64,000 bases of DNA from Roseivirga echinicomitans. GTDB taxonomy: Bacteria; Bacteroidota; Bacteroidia; Cytophagales; Cyclobacteriaceae. The position numbers and the translations under genes were made by a program. The notes under the pieces were generated by a model that saw only the letters and a list, made by a program, of their open reading frames with translations, had not been told where the DNA came from and ran no database searches. Numbering within the stretch: the stretch's first letter is position 1; the number at the start of each line of letters is the position of its first letter. The DNA is taken from NCBI RefSeq assembly GCF_001592935.1, contig NZ_LRDB01000023.1, positions 1 to 64,000 on the forward strand. The letters run 5' to 3'. Positions 18,077 through 26,813 of the stretch are shown here, one piece after another.

Positions 18077-18988
18077 TTAAAATTTGATGTCCCAGATGGA
18101 AATACTTCGGTCGTCACTGGCCGAAATTAATAGGTCGTTATGCGTTGTCCAAAGCAGCTTATTTACGCTAGTGCCATGACCAGCGTGGCGTGCCTTGTCG
18201 ATAACTTTAAGGAGTTGATAAGTCGATGCATCCCAGACCTTTATAGACTTATCCATGCTACAAGTTACAAAATGTTTGCTATCGGGACTAAATTCGATAT
18301 GGTTTATTGCATACATATGGGCTGCAACGGACTCCTTAAGCGTATAACCGTCAATAACATCCCAGATTTTCAACTTCGCATCCCTACTTCCACTAAGTAA
18401 GAAACGCTCATCGGGGCTGTATCGTACGGAGAAAACTGAATTATTATGGGCGTCAATTTCATGCACCCTTGCCCAATCCTTTAAGGAATAGATCCTGATT
18501 TTATTGTCGCTATAACCTACAGCCAAATGGCCATTTAATTGGGAAACAGACAAAGTTCGCGCACTCATTTCTGAATCGCGAATTACATGCAATGTTTCCA
18601 AAGTCTTAATGTCCAGAATATGCACTTCCCCCATTCCTTGGGCCACAATGATTCTATCCTTGATTACTTTAATATCGAAGATTTGCGAATTAGAAAGCTT
18701 GATAGAGCCTAATTCCTTTTTATTCTCCCAATCAATAATGTGCAAGCCATCCATGTTCTGACCGATAATCAGCGCATTTCTTTCTGGGTAATAACAGAGG
18801 GCGTATATCGAACTGGGTACTTTGGCAATCATTCTGCCCGTTTCCATGTCATTCAGGTCCCAAAGCGCTACCACACCATCGGCACCAGCAGAGAAAAACT
18901 GATGTGGTTCGGGGCCACGCTCCAGCACGTAGACACAGTCTTGGTGTCCGCCTACGGTATTCAGTTTTTTGACGCTTACTTGTGTCAT
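18077..18988 (-). CDS. WD40 repeat protein
   Basis: 303 residues made almost entirely of WD40 repeats, ending blades with motifs such as GVVALWDLND, LKIWDVIDG, IKVWDAST and SISIWDIKF; about seven blades fit the length, giving one complete propeller. No signal peptide and no other domain, so it is a cytoplasmic scaffold for protein interactions. It is the first gene of the WD40-divIVA-folB run (12 bp before the DivIVA-like gene), which hints that it may work with the coiled-coil protein. Confidence 0.88.
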   Translation of the reverse strand: MTQVSVKKLNTVGGHQDCVYVLERGPEPHQFFSAGADGVVALWDLNDMETGRMIAKVPSSIYALCYYPERNALIIGQNMDGLHIIDWENKKELGSIKLSNSQIFDIKVIKDRIIVAQGMGEVHILDIKTLETLHVIRDSEMSARTLSVSQLNGHLAVGYSDNKIRIYSLKDWARVHEIDAHNNSVFSVRYSPDERFLLSGSRDAKLKIWDVIDGYTLKESVAAHMYAINHIEFSPDSKHFVTCSMDKSIKVWDASTYQLLKVIDKARHAGHGTSVNKLLWTTHNDLLISASDDRSISIWDIKF

Positions 18989-19061
18989 AGGTTTTTAAAA
19001 CAATTATCTTTCGATCTGATACAAAACTAAGTATTCAACCTGCTCAACCAATTAATAATTC

Positions 19062-19682
19062 ATGCCTTTATTTCTAAAAGCCGATATCAACCCAAAAGTT
19101 TGCTTTGCGATATGGAAAACTGAGGAGTCGGAAGAGGAATTAATGCGATTGTATCAACCCAGCGCTACCGAAATCACGGTATTGTCGGGTTTTAAAATAG
19201 AAATCAAAAGAAGAGAGTGGCTTTCATCTCGCTTGGCTTTGAAGACGCTTTTCCCAGATCAAGACTACGAGGTGAACAAAGACACCTTTGGCAAACCGCA
19301 CATTAGCTTGGAAGGCGTTGGGATTTCAATCTCCCACACCAAGAATTTTGGCGCTGCGGCCTACAGCCTAACGGGCCCCATTGGTATTGACATTGAACAC
19401 GACCGTGATCAAATTAAGCGCATTGCCCATAAATTCCTCCACCTTACTGAAAAGCCCTGGGCTGAAAACCAAGTAGACAAGCTGACCCAAATTTGGTGCG
19501 CCAAAGAGGCTTTATATAAACTCCATGGCAGAACGCAACTCATTTTTGCAGACCAATTGGTGGTAGGTCAACCCAATCCCAAACAACAGGCCAATGGCCA
19601 AATTATAGAAAGTGGTATTAGTTCAGTGTTTAATGTTCAATGGTTAAAAGAAGCCGACTTGAATTGCTGCTTGGCCTATTGA
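19062..19682 (+). CDS. 4'-phosphopantetheinyl transferase superfamily protein
   Basis: 206 residues. The signature is split as expected: GIDIEHDRDQIKRIAHKFL (about 110-128; Mg-binding Asp and Glu) and WCAKEALYKLHG (about 147-158; Lys/Glu motif). These enzymes transfer the phosphopantetheine arm from CoA to acyl or peptidyl carrier proteins. The ~200-residue length with an N-terminal half domain fits the Sfp/Gsp type and not AcpS. Transcribed divergently from the WD40 gene; no carrier-protein or synthase gene is nearby. Confidence 0.88.
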   Translation: MPLFLKADINPKVCFAIWKTEESEEELMRLYQPSATEITVLSGFKIEIKRREWLSSRLALKTLFPDQDYEVNKDTFGKPHISLEGVGISISHTKNFGAAAYSLTGPIGIDIEHDRDQIKRIAHKFLHLTEKPWAENQVDKLTQIWCAKEALYKLHGRTQLIFADQLVVGQPNPKQQANGQIIESGISSVFNVQWLKEADLNCCLAY

Positions 19683-19741
19683 GAGGCTTACCAAACATCT
19701 AATCGCTATAGATAATAGCATAATATTCCTTACATTAGTCA

Positions 19742-19760
19742 TTCTGAACTCGTTTCAGAA
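19742..19760. repeat. Short intergenic dyad TTCTGAA-N5-TTCAGAA
   Basis: A perfect 7-bp hairpin with loop CTCGT inside ATTCTGAACTCGTTTCAGAA. This word resembles a small repeat common between Bacteroidota genes. It lies upstream of the small membrane protein gene; no function is implied. Confidence 0.35.
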
Positions 19761-19787
19761 CCCGTCAATTCAAAAGCATAAAGCCAC

Positions 19788-20147
19788 ATGAAAAGCCAAA
19801 GCACCACAAACCTCAAAAGCACGCTCGCCATCCCTTTGGCAATGGTGATTATCTTAATTCCATTCTCATTTTTAATAGGTTGGAACATGGCCAGCATGGT
19901 TGTTTTTTGGTTTGTATTGATTCCTTTAGTGAGCCATTTAATCCCGAGAAAAATTTTCAAAAGCACTAACCCCATGAAGGAATCCATTATTGGGCTTACC
20001 ATTTTTTATGCCCTTATGACCTTTATGATTTATGAGCACACCGACTTTTTGCAGCTGATGCTGATCAGTTTTGTGGTCAATCTATTGGTTCTCTTTTTTA
20101 TTCAGCTTGATAAAAAGGTGAATCGGGAGGTTGTAGAACACATGTAA
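19788..20147 (+). CDS. Small integral membrane protein, unknown function
   Basis: 119 residues with four hydrophobic segments (about 14-30, 32-50, 66-81 and 88-107) and a positively charged loop LIPRKIFKS in the middle. I do not recognise the family. It has a clean ATG, coding-like composition and stands alone between the phosphopantetheinyl transferase and the HNH gene. It may be an inner-membrane protein; no catalytic motif is visible. Confidence 0.6.
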   Translation: MKSQSTTNLKSTLAIPLAMVIILIPFSFLIGWNMASMVVFWFVLIPLVSHLIPRKIFKSTNPMKESIIGLTIFYALMTFMIYEHTDFLQLMLISFVVNLLVLFFIQLDKKVNREVVEHM

Positions 20148-20221
20148 TTAAGTTACAATAAGGGTAAGAGTCCTAATGCGTTTAGTCTACTATTCCCAAA
20201 CCCAATGAAATCGTGTGTACA

Positions 20222-20872
20222 ATGGAATCTGAAATCAAATATACGGAACACCTTGATGGATCTAAATGTAACAGAATCAAACAACTAGGACGTAAATCTG
20301 AAATCGCAAAACACTGGAGAGAAAGTATTTTCAAACTTGGTTTATTTATGGATTGGGGGGAGCCTAGTTGTTGGGCATGCGGTATCTTTGATAACAAACA
20401 CGATATTCAAGACTCAACTTTGGCTATGGACGAAATTTTTAAAGTTTGGGATAAACAAAACTATCTTGAAAGGTGTCATGTAATTCCTAAATCATTAGGT
20501 GGCTGTAGTTGCAGTGGTAATATTGTTCTGCTTTGTAAACGTTGTCATAAAGACAATCCCGACACAAATGACTTATTAACATTCAAATTATGGATTCAAA
20601 ACCGTAAAAGTCATGCCGTCAGAAGAGTGGCAGAATTAACAAGTCTTTTCGAAGAGTTTGGTCTTAAAATCAATGATCTTGATTTTTTCCTATTGTCCTC
20701 CTGCCAAGAATTCAAAAACCACCTCATTAATAACCTCATACCCGTTAGAGGTAAATTCACTGATGCGACAAAACTTGCGGCTTTGCTCGAATGGAAAAGA
20801 GGAAAAACTGAAGAGGAACTATTGAATAAACTACCTAAATACGTTCAAGAAGAGATTAACGCTATGAGATAA
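20222..20872 (+). CDS. HNH endonuclease family protein
   Basis: 216 residues from the ATG at 20222 (a GTG is 9 bp upstream). Residues ~49-105 form an HNH domain: zinc-type CWAC, then ERCHVIPKSLGG with the catalytic-type His, SGNIVLLC with the Asn, and CKRCH closing the metal site. HNH proteins nick or cut DNA and occur in restriction, mobile elements and defence. The C-terminal half has no recognised domain. The gene is a singleton with more A+T than its neighbours by eye, which suggests it is an accessory gene (inference). Confidence 0.75.
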   Translation: MESEIKYTEHLDGSKCNRIKQLGRKSEIAKHWRESIFKLGLFMDWGEPSCWACGIFDNKHDIQDSTLAMDEIFKVWDKQNYLERCHVIPKSLGGCSCSGNIVLLCKRCHKDNPDTNDLLTFKLWIQNRKSHAVRRVAELTSLFEEFGLKINDLDFFLLSSCQEFKNHLINNLIPVRGKFTDATKLAALLEWKRGKTEEELLNKLPKYVQEEINAMR

Positions 20873-21083
20873 AAAGACAATCACCTGTCGCAGGCTCTCC
20901 GAACTCGTAACATCATATGAACACAAGGACGCTGTCCGCTTTACTAAAAGCCATTCCCTGTATCGTCCTGAAATAGGTTGACTCAATTTAGTGGTTTAAA
21001 TGATTTATAGTTTTCCCATTTTCTCTGTAAGTGGCCGGAAAGTGTGACTTTATATGGTACGCATAGAGTTGACCGCCCTTAAA

Positions 21084-21116
21084 CAAAAAACGCGCGATGA
21101 TTTCCACACCGCGCGT
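21084..21116 (-). terminator. Rho-independent terminator of the BNR/sortilin-like gene
   Basis: On the minus strand a perfect 7-bp GC stem (ACGCGCG 21090-21096 with CGCGCGT 21110-21116 on plus) is followed by a run of T residues. It sits about 20 bp after the stop at 21138. Confidence 0.75.
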
Positions 21117-21137
21117 CTTTAATTTATTGATGGCTTT

Positions 21138-24100
21138 TTAATTCTTTCTTCCCGGTGTCCAAGGCGCACCTGCTTTTTCAAGTGCTACCTCATAAGCCTC
21201 TAAGGTTTTATAGAAAGCCTCCACTTGACCTTTGAACTGATTGAATCCAGTTTCGGCTAAGCCAAAGTCTCTCTTTTGCGTAGTGGTTGGCAGTTGTGTG
21301 GTTCCAGCACTTCCGCCCATGGCAGTCCCTAAACGCGACCTTATGGATGGCGATGTTGCTTCATTATAGGCAGCAGGAGTTCGGTCTCCATTGAGGCCTT
21401 TCTGCAAATTGGCCAAGTCTTTACCCAAAGCTTCCCATTGCTCAAACAATGCTGGTGAAGCACCAGGGGTTTTGAGCAGCGCTGCTTTCATAAATCTTAA
21501 TTTTTCACTGGCTTCGCTCAATCTTCTGCCCGCGTTGCCCATTTGTCTCGATAGTTCATTGCCCTTTCTTTGGAAAGCGGCTACTTCTTCATAATTCACT
21601 CCCTGAGCAACATTTGGAGCAGCCTTCACCATAAATTCTTGCGGAGCACCTTGCGATTGCAATTGGCCATTGTTCAACACATAAAGTTCAACGCTGTACT
21701 TACCCGGAGCCACCATTGGGCCTTGTGGTGTCCCTGCCCAAGGTGGTTGAAAAGTGGGACGGCTCAAACTAATAGGATCAGAAGCGGGGAGTCTTAAATC
21801 CCAATTGGTACGGTGCACTCCTTTTTGAGAAGCCCCTTCTAACCATCTAACAGTCTCTCCTTTGGCATCGCGCACGAGCAATAAAACGGTTGCACTAGTC
21901 TCTTGCGCTTCAAGCCCCAATTGATCCCACCCGGGGAAAGGGATATTTGCGCCTTTGGCTTTCAAGTCATTTTCCGTAGCGGTTCTTTTACTCTTGGCTG
22001 TTTGCGGTAAGTCGTTCAGGTAATAAGTGATTAAAGCACCGAAAGCAGGGTTCTCCGTTTTAAAACTTGTTGAGCCTTGTGATGGCATTCCGTTGGCCTG
22101 CATTGGCGTATTTGGCAAATACCACCATGCATCGCGCACAGGGAAGAGTGCATTAGATTTAGCGGCAAGTACCTTATTCATCGACCTTAGTGGTGTATAA
22201 TCATCGAGCACATAAATACCCCTTCCGAAGGTCGCCCCTACAATGTCATTGTCTCTTTCATGTAATTCAATGTCACGGAAAGCGATGGTGGGCACGCCCG
22301 AACTCAATTTGATCCAATTGACGCCCATATTTGGCGAAAAGTAGATGCCGTTTTCAGCGCCTATAATTAACAGGTTTTCATCTACGTAATCTTGCTTGAT
22401 GGACCATAGCACAGTATTGGCAGGTAAATCACCCGCAATTGATTGCCATGAACCTCCACGGTTTTTACTCATGAAAAGGTAAGTGCTAAAGTCACCTTGT
22501 TTGTGGGCATCTGCAATGGCAAAAACGGTATTTGAATTATGCCTAGAGGCTTCAATATCATTAATGAAAGACAAGGCAGGTACTTTTGGTAAACTTTCCG
22601 CTTTCTTCCATGTCTGACCATCATTTTCACTTACATGAATCAGCCCGTCATCAGAACCAGTGTACAACAGACCTTTGGTTATTGGTGATTCTGCAATGGA
22701 AGTCAGTGTAGAGAATAAAGACATGGCGCCATTATCATAAAATGCGTCTACACTCGACACCCTGTCCATCATTTCTAATTCATATCGAATGGTATTAGTG
22801 GTAAGGTCTGGGCTAATGGCTTTCCAAGAATCGCCTCTGTCCTCACTTTTCCAAACCCGTTGCGAACCAAAATAAAGGGTTTTACTATTGTAAGCACTCA
22901 CCTGAATTGGGCTGTCCCAGTTAAATCTTTCTGGTGCCTCGCCCGGAGCAGGTGTTGGTTTTATGCTTATGACCTCTTCGGTTTTTCGGTTCAATCTGTT
23001 CAACTCTCCCCCTTGAATTTCCATGTACACCGTATTTGGATCTTCAGGATCAAACATTGCATCGTAACCATCGGCTCCTAAAGGAACGTACCAATCTTGG
23101 TTGCGAACGCCTTCGGTATTGGTGGTTCTAGAAGGGCCTAAAAGGGTACCCAAGTCCTGCGCTCCTGCTACGATGTTATAAAATGGCAAGGCATTATCGA
23201 GGCCTATTTTATAAAATTGAGCAATCGGTAAATTAGGGAAAAAGCGCCAAGTGGTGCCTTCATCAAAAGTCTCGTAGAGGCCACCATCATTACCTGAAAT
23301 TAAATGATTGCCATCGGCAGGATCGATCCATAAAGCATGGTTATCACTGTGTTTTTCGCGTCCTGTACCCAAGTTATCGAAGCTTTTACCGCCATCACGT
23401 GACACTTGGTAGAATACATCCATCTGGTAAATGAGGTTCTCGTCTACGGGCGACACTTCAATTTCCTGATAATAATGTGGCCCAGTTCCTCCCGATATAT
23501 AACTGTTTTGCTTGGCCCAACTTTCACCTTTGTCGCTTGATTTATAAAATCCCTTATTCGAATTATCTCCCTCGATTGTGGCATATACCAAATTGGGGTT
23601 GGCAGGAGTAACTCCCAAGCCTATTTTACCCAGATCTCCTTTCGGTAAACCTGTCGATAGCTTTCTCCAAGTATCACCATTATCGGTTGACTTATAAATT
23701 CCTGATTGTGGCCCGCCCGCCAAGAGCGACCATGTTTTTCTTCTACGTTGGTAAGCCGCGGCATAAAGTACATCGGGATTGGTGGGGTCGAATTCAACAT
23801 CCGTCACCCCCGTATTTTCATCTATTTGAAGTGTGACCGTCCATGTTTTACCACCGTCTTTCGACTTGTATAAACCACGTTCACCGCCCGCTGACCATAA
23901 TGGGCCTTCGGCAGCTACAAAAACCACATCGCTATTCCTTGGGTCGACTAAAATTTTACCAATGTGCTCGGATTTCTTGAGCCCCATAGACTCCCATGTT
24001 TCACCCGAATCTCTACTGCGATAAACGCCATCGCCCCAGCCTACATGGCGTCCGCTTACGTTTTCACCAGTGCCCACCCATATTGTATTGGTATTGGTGG

Positions 24101-24410
24101 GGTCAATGGTAACCGTACCTATTGAATAAGAAGCCTGACGATCAAAAACCGGCTTCCAGGTAATTCCTCTATTATTAGTTCTCCAAACTCCACCTGAGCC
24201 CACTGCCACAAACCAGTTATTACCATTGCTAGGGTTTACTGCGATGTCAGAAACGCGCCCACCCATTACGGCTGGGCCAACACTTCGAAGTTTTAGGCCG
24301 TTGGCAGCTTTTTGTAAGTCTGCTGAGGAAGATTGTGCCTCTAGATTTGATACTGAAAACAAACAGATAATGGACAGCAGGTAAACTGCCCTCGTTCTGA
24401 ACTTATACAT
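21138..24410 (-). CDS. Exported BNR/sortilin-like beta-propeller protein
   Basis: 1090 residues with a Sec signal peptide (ending near VSNLEA, residue 25). Residues ~40-740 contain many Asp-box (BNR) repeats such as SRDSGETW, SKDGGKTW, STDNGDTW and SSDKGESW, giving two tandem propellers like the VPS10/sortilin N-terminal domain. The last ~350 residues are an extracellular module (Fn3-like strand region near 830-930, then helical). Such proteins are often labelled glycosyl hydrolase, but Asp boxes alone do not show catalysis and I see no sialidase active-site set. Likely periplasmic or surface binding protein. Confidence 0.82.
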   Translation of the reverse strand: MYKFRTRAVYLLSIICLFSVSNLEAQSSSADLQKAANGLKLRSVGPAVMGGRVSDIAVNPSNGNNWFVAVGSGGVWRTNNRGITWKPVFDRQASYSIGTVTIDPTNTNTIWVGTGENVSGRHVGWGDGVYRSRDSGETWESMGLKKSEHIGKILVDPRNSDVVFVAAEGPLWSAGGERGLYKSKDGGKTWTVTLQIDENTGVTDVEFDPTNPDVLYAAAYQRRRKTWSLLAGGPQSGIYKSTDNGDTWRKLSTGLPKGDLGKIGLGVTPANPNLVYATIEGDNSNKGFYKSSDKGESWAKQNSYISGGTGPHYYQEIEVSPVDENLIYQMDVFYQVSRDGGKSFDNLGTGREKHSDNHALWIDPADGNHLISGNDGGLYETFDEGTTWRFFPNLPIAQFYKIGLDNALPFYNIVAGAQDLGTLLGPSRTTNTEGVRNQDWYVPLGADGYDAMFDPEDPNTVYMEIQGGELNRLNRKTEEVISIKPTPAPGEAPERFNWDSPIQVSAYNSKTLYFGSQRVWKSEDRGDSWKAISPDLTTNTIRYELEMMDRVSSVDAFYDNGAMSLFSTLTSIAESPITKGLLYTGSDDGLIHVSENDGQTWKKAESLPKVPALSFINDIEASRHNSNTVFAIADAHKQGDFSTYLFMSKNRGGSWQSIAGDLPANTVLWSIKQDYVDENLLIIGAENGIYFSPNMGVNWIKLSSGVPTIAFRDIELHERDNDIVGATFGRGIYVLDDYTPLRSMNKVLAAKSNALFPVRDAWWYLPNTPMQANGMPSQGSTSFKTENPAFGALITYYLNDLPQTAKSKRTATENDLKAKGANIPFPGWDQLGLEAQETSATVLLLVRDAKGETVRWLEGASQKGVHRTNWDLRLPASDPISLSRPTFQPPWAGTPQGPMVAPGKYSVELYVLNNGQLQSQGAPQEFMVKAAPNVAQGVNYEEVAAFQRKGNELSRQMGNAGRRLSEASEKLRFMKAALLKTPGASPALFEQWEALGKDLANLQKGLNGDRTPAAYNEATSPSIRSRLGTAMGGSAGTTQLPTTTQKRDFGLAETGFNQFKGQVEAFYKTLEAYEVALEKAGAPWTPGRKN

Positions 24411-24607
24411 AGTAGGTTTTTTAAGGTTGAAAAAACTAGGTACAGCAATTTAACAATTGTATTGTAAAGCGGTCAACCACTTGTCAATCTAAAACTTAGG
24501 TCCATTAGCAGATTAGATGATCAGTTCCTGAAGTATGGCGTGAATATCAAATCACTCTGCTTGGTTAAATTTTAATCAGTATTTTGAAGGTTCAAATCAC
24601 ATCAACC

Positions 24608-25909
24608 ATGAAAACACTACTCAGTTCACTTCTTCTTTTAGTTTGCAGTCTCACTTACAGCCAAGAAGCCATGCGCAGGTGGCGAAAACTGAATCAAGTC
24701 AGGAACGACAAGTTCGATTTGGTTTTACCAGAGGCCATGAGGGAAAACCAAATCGACATGTGGATTATTATGAACCGTGAAGGCAACCTCGATCCGCTTT
24801 ATACAGATATGGGCGAAGGTTATGTCGGTTCATTCGGTGGCTATTACATTTTCACCGACCGCGGTGGAGACCGAATCGAACGGGCATCGCTGGGAATTGA
24901 TGGCTACTTATTAAAGCAAGGAGGTGCTTATGATTATTTCGGATCAGTTAATGAATTAAAAGAGTTCGTTTCTACCCGTGACCCTAAAAGAATCGGACTT
25001 AATATTTCCAAAAATATCGGTGGTGCGGATGGGCTCACCCATTCTGGCTATTTAGAGTTGACAGAAATTCTAGGAAAAAAATACGCGGATCGTTTTGTGT
25101 CAGCAGAAAAGCTGGTGTCTGATTTCCGATCAAGACGCGTAGCGAGTGAAATCGCCATTTATGGCGAAGCGGGCGAACTCTCCTATACCATTGCAGAAAG
25201 AGCCTTATCCAATGAAGTAATCACTCCCGGAGTTACCACTTTGGAAGATGTTGCTTGGTGGATGAAGGAGCAGCAATTCAAGCATAATTTAGGTTCTTCT
25301 TTTGGAATGCCTTCCGTATATATCACAGGGCCAAATGGTGTAGAAGCCACCTCATCCGATCGAATAATTCAAAGAGGTGATGTACTTATGATTGACTGGG
25401 GAGTGGGGCTTATGAATATGTATACTGACATGAAGCGGATGGCCTATGTTTTGAAAGAAGGAGAAACCAAAGTTCCCGCTGGTATTTTGAATGCCTTCGA
25501 CCAAAGTATCAAAGTCCGTGAGATTATCCAGAAAACGATTAAGCCTGGCGTAACGGCTAAACAAGCAGAGACCGCTGTTTATGCAGCTTTGACCAAGGCT
25601 GGTTTTAATCAAATGAAAGGCTTTAATGAATATACCGATTTGGACATGACCGATGTGATTATTGGTTCTCATTCAGTCGGTAACTGGGGGCATGGTATAG
25701 GCCCATCTATCGCTTATTGGAATCCAGTAAGAATAGAATATGAACTGAAGCCTTCAAACCTTATCTCTATCGAGTTTTTCGCTTATACCAAAATACCAGA
25801 ATGGGGAGGAAAGAAATTGAGAGTGCCTATAGAAGATGATGCGCTCATCACTTCCCGTGGAATAGAATGGCTCTACCCTGTAAACCCGAGGGTTTTGGTA
25901 ATTAAATAA
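24608..25909 (+). CDS. Exported M24 family metallopeptidase (Xaa-Pro aminopeptidase-like)
   Basis: 433 residues from the ATG at 24608; a TTG 24 bp upstream is less likely because the ATG starts a clean signal peptide (MKTLLSSLLLLVCSLTYS). The pita-bread fold is shown by all five metal ligands: Asp in LMIDWG, Asp in YTDMKR, His in WGHGIG, Glu in ISIEFF and Glu in IEDDAL. M24 enzymes remove N-terminal residues before proline. Export implies digestion of peptides outside the cytoplasm. Confidence 0.88.
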   Translation: MKTLLSSLLLLVCSLTYSQEAMRRWRKLNQVRNDKFDLVLPEAMRENQIDMWIIMNREGNLDPLYTDMGEGYVGSFGGYYIFTDRGGDRIERASLGIDGYLLKQGGAYDYFGSVNELKEFVSTRDPKRIGLNISKNIGGADGLTHSGYLELTEILGKKYADRFVSAEKLVSDFRSRRVASEIAIYGEAGELSYTIAERALSNEVITPGVTTLEDVAWWMKEQQFKHNLGSSFGMPSVYITGPNGVEATSSDRIIQRGDVLMIDWGVGLMNMYTDMKRMAYVLKEGETKVPAGILNAFDQSIKVREIIQKTIKPGVTAKQAETAVYAALTKAGFNQMKGFNEYTDLDMTDVIIGSHSVGNWGHGIGPSIAYWNPVRIEYELKPSNLISIEFFAYTKIPEWGGKKLRVPIEDDALITSRGIEWLYPVNPRVLVIK

Positions 25910-25941
25910 CACGAAGAATACAAGGAATACAGAACCGTCCC

Positions 25942-26811
25942 TTAGTCCAAATCAATTGCCTTACCCGCTAGAATATCAATAAGGGACTTTATTTCTTCCA
26001 ACTTTTCGGTGTTTCCCAGTTTTTCGTGGGCGATGGAAAGGTTACGCAATACACGAACAACTATATCAATATTCGTGCAAGGCTCGTAATATTGATCTTT
26101 TGGTGTTAGTTTTAAGTTGGCCACATAATCGTCAACTTCCTTTCTAGAAAAAATCAGCCCACGGTTGAAGGCATTTACATAAAATTGGGTTTCTCCCTGC
26201 TTATATGTGAGTACGAAGAGATTTGGTAAATTCACTCCGTATATGGGCAGCTTCAGTTTTTGGGCAACCAAAGCGTAAACGATGCAAAGTGAAACTGGAT
26301 TTCCTTTTTTGGTTTGAAGCACCACGCTGATCATTGAGTTTCCAGGAGAATGGAAGTTCTTGGTATTCGCCCCAAACTTGAGTTTATTGAAAATAACGGA
26401 GTTCAATACCTTCACCTGATCAACAGGATGAGCATCCGTTTTGAACTCTAACCATGCCTCGTAATAAATTTGCTCTAATTGCTTCTTGAGGTCCGCGTAT
26501 TCTAAATCTGGATACTGATAGGTGTTCACCAGCCACATTCCTTCTAGTAAATCTTCACCCTCTTTTTCTTTCCAGGCCTCGAGTTTTTCTCTCAATAACT
26601 GAAACTGAAGAGAATGCACCAGTTCTTCTATTCTCTTTTGTACGGTAGGGTTAAAACTCCCCTCCCATTCAAATTCCAAATAGGGAATAATGTGCGTGCC
26701 AAGTGACTTGATCTTACCTTCTACATGATCAACCACTTCAGCGTCATCATCTTCCAGCAGAGAAATCAATGCTTTTAATTCTTTATTACTCAGGTTTTCT
26801 GTTTCGTTCAT
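25942..26811 (-). CDS. Transglutaminase-like (SirB1 family) protein
   Basis: 289 residues. The C-terminal half carries the SirB1/transglutaminase-like core: GNPVSLCIVYALVAQKL with a conserved Cys, then IYGVNLPNLFVL and YVNAFNRG. The N-terminal ~110 residues are helical and acidic. It shares length and layout with the SirB1 family, whose biochemical activity is unknown. It begins 2 bp after the upstream carboxylase gene on the same strand, so the two are cotranscribed. Confidence 0.75.
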   Translation of the reverse strand: MNETENLSNKELKALISLLEDDDAEVVDHVEGKIKSLGTHIIPYLEFEWEGSFNPTVQKRIEELVHSLQFQLLREKLEAWKEKEGEDLLEGMWLVNTYQYPDLEYADLKKQLEQIYYEAWLEFKTDAHPVDQVKVLNSVIFNKLKFGANTKNFHSPGNSMISVVLQTKKGNPVSLCIVYALVAQKLKLPIYGVNLPNLFVLTYKQGETQFYVNAFNRGLIFSRKEVDDYVANLKLTPKDQYYEPCTNIDIVVRVLRNLSIAHEKLGNTEKLEEIKSLIDILAGKAIDLD

Positions 26812-26813
26812 TA

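Noticed and set aside
20950-21000. Sequence CTGAAATAGGTTGAC resembling an insertion sequence end
   Set aside because: No transposase fragment, no second inverted end and no target duplication were seen.
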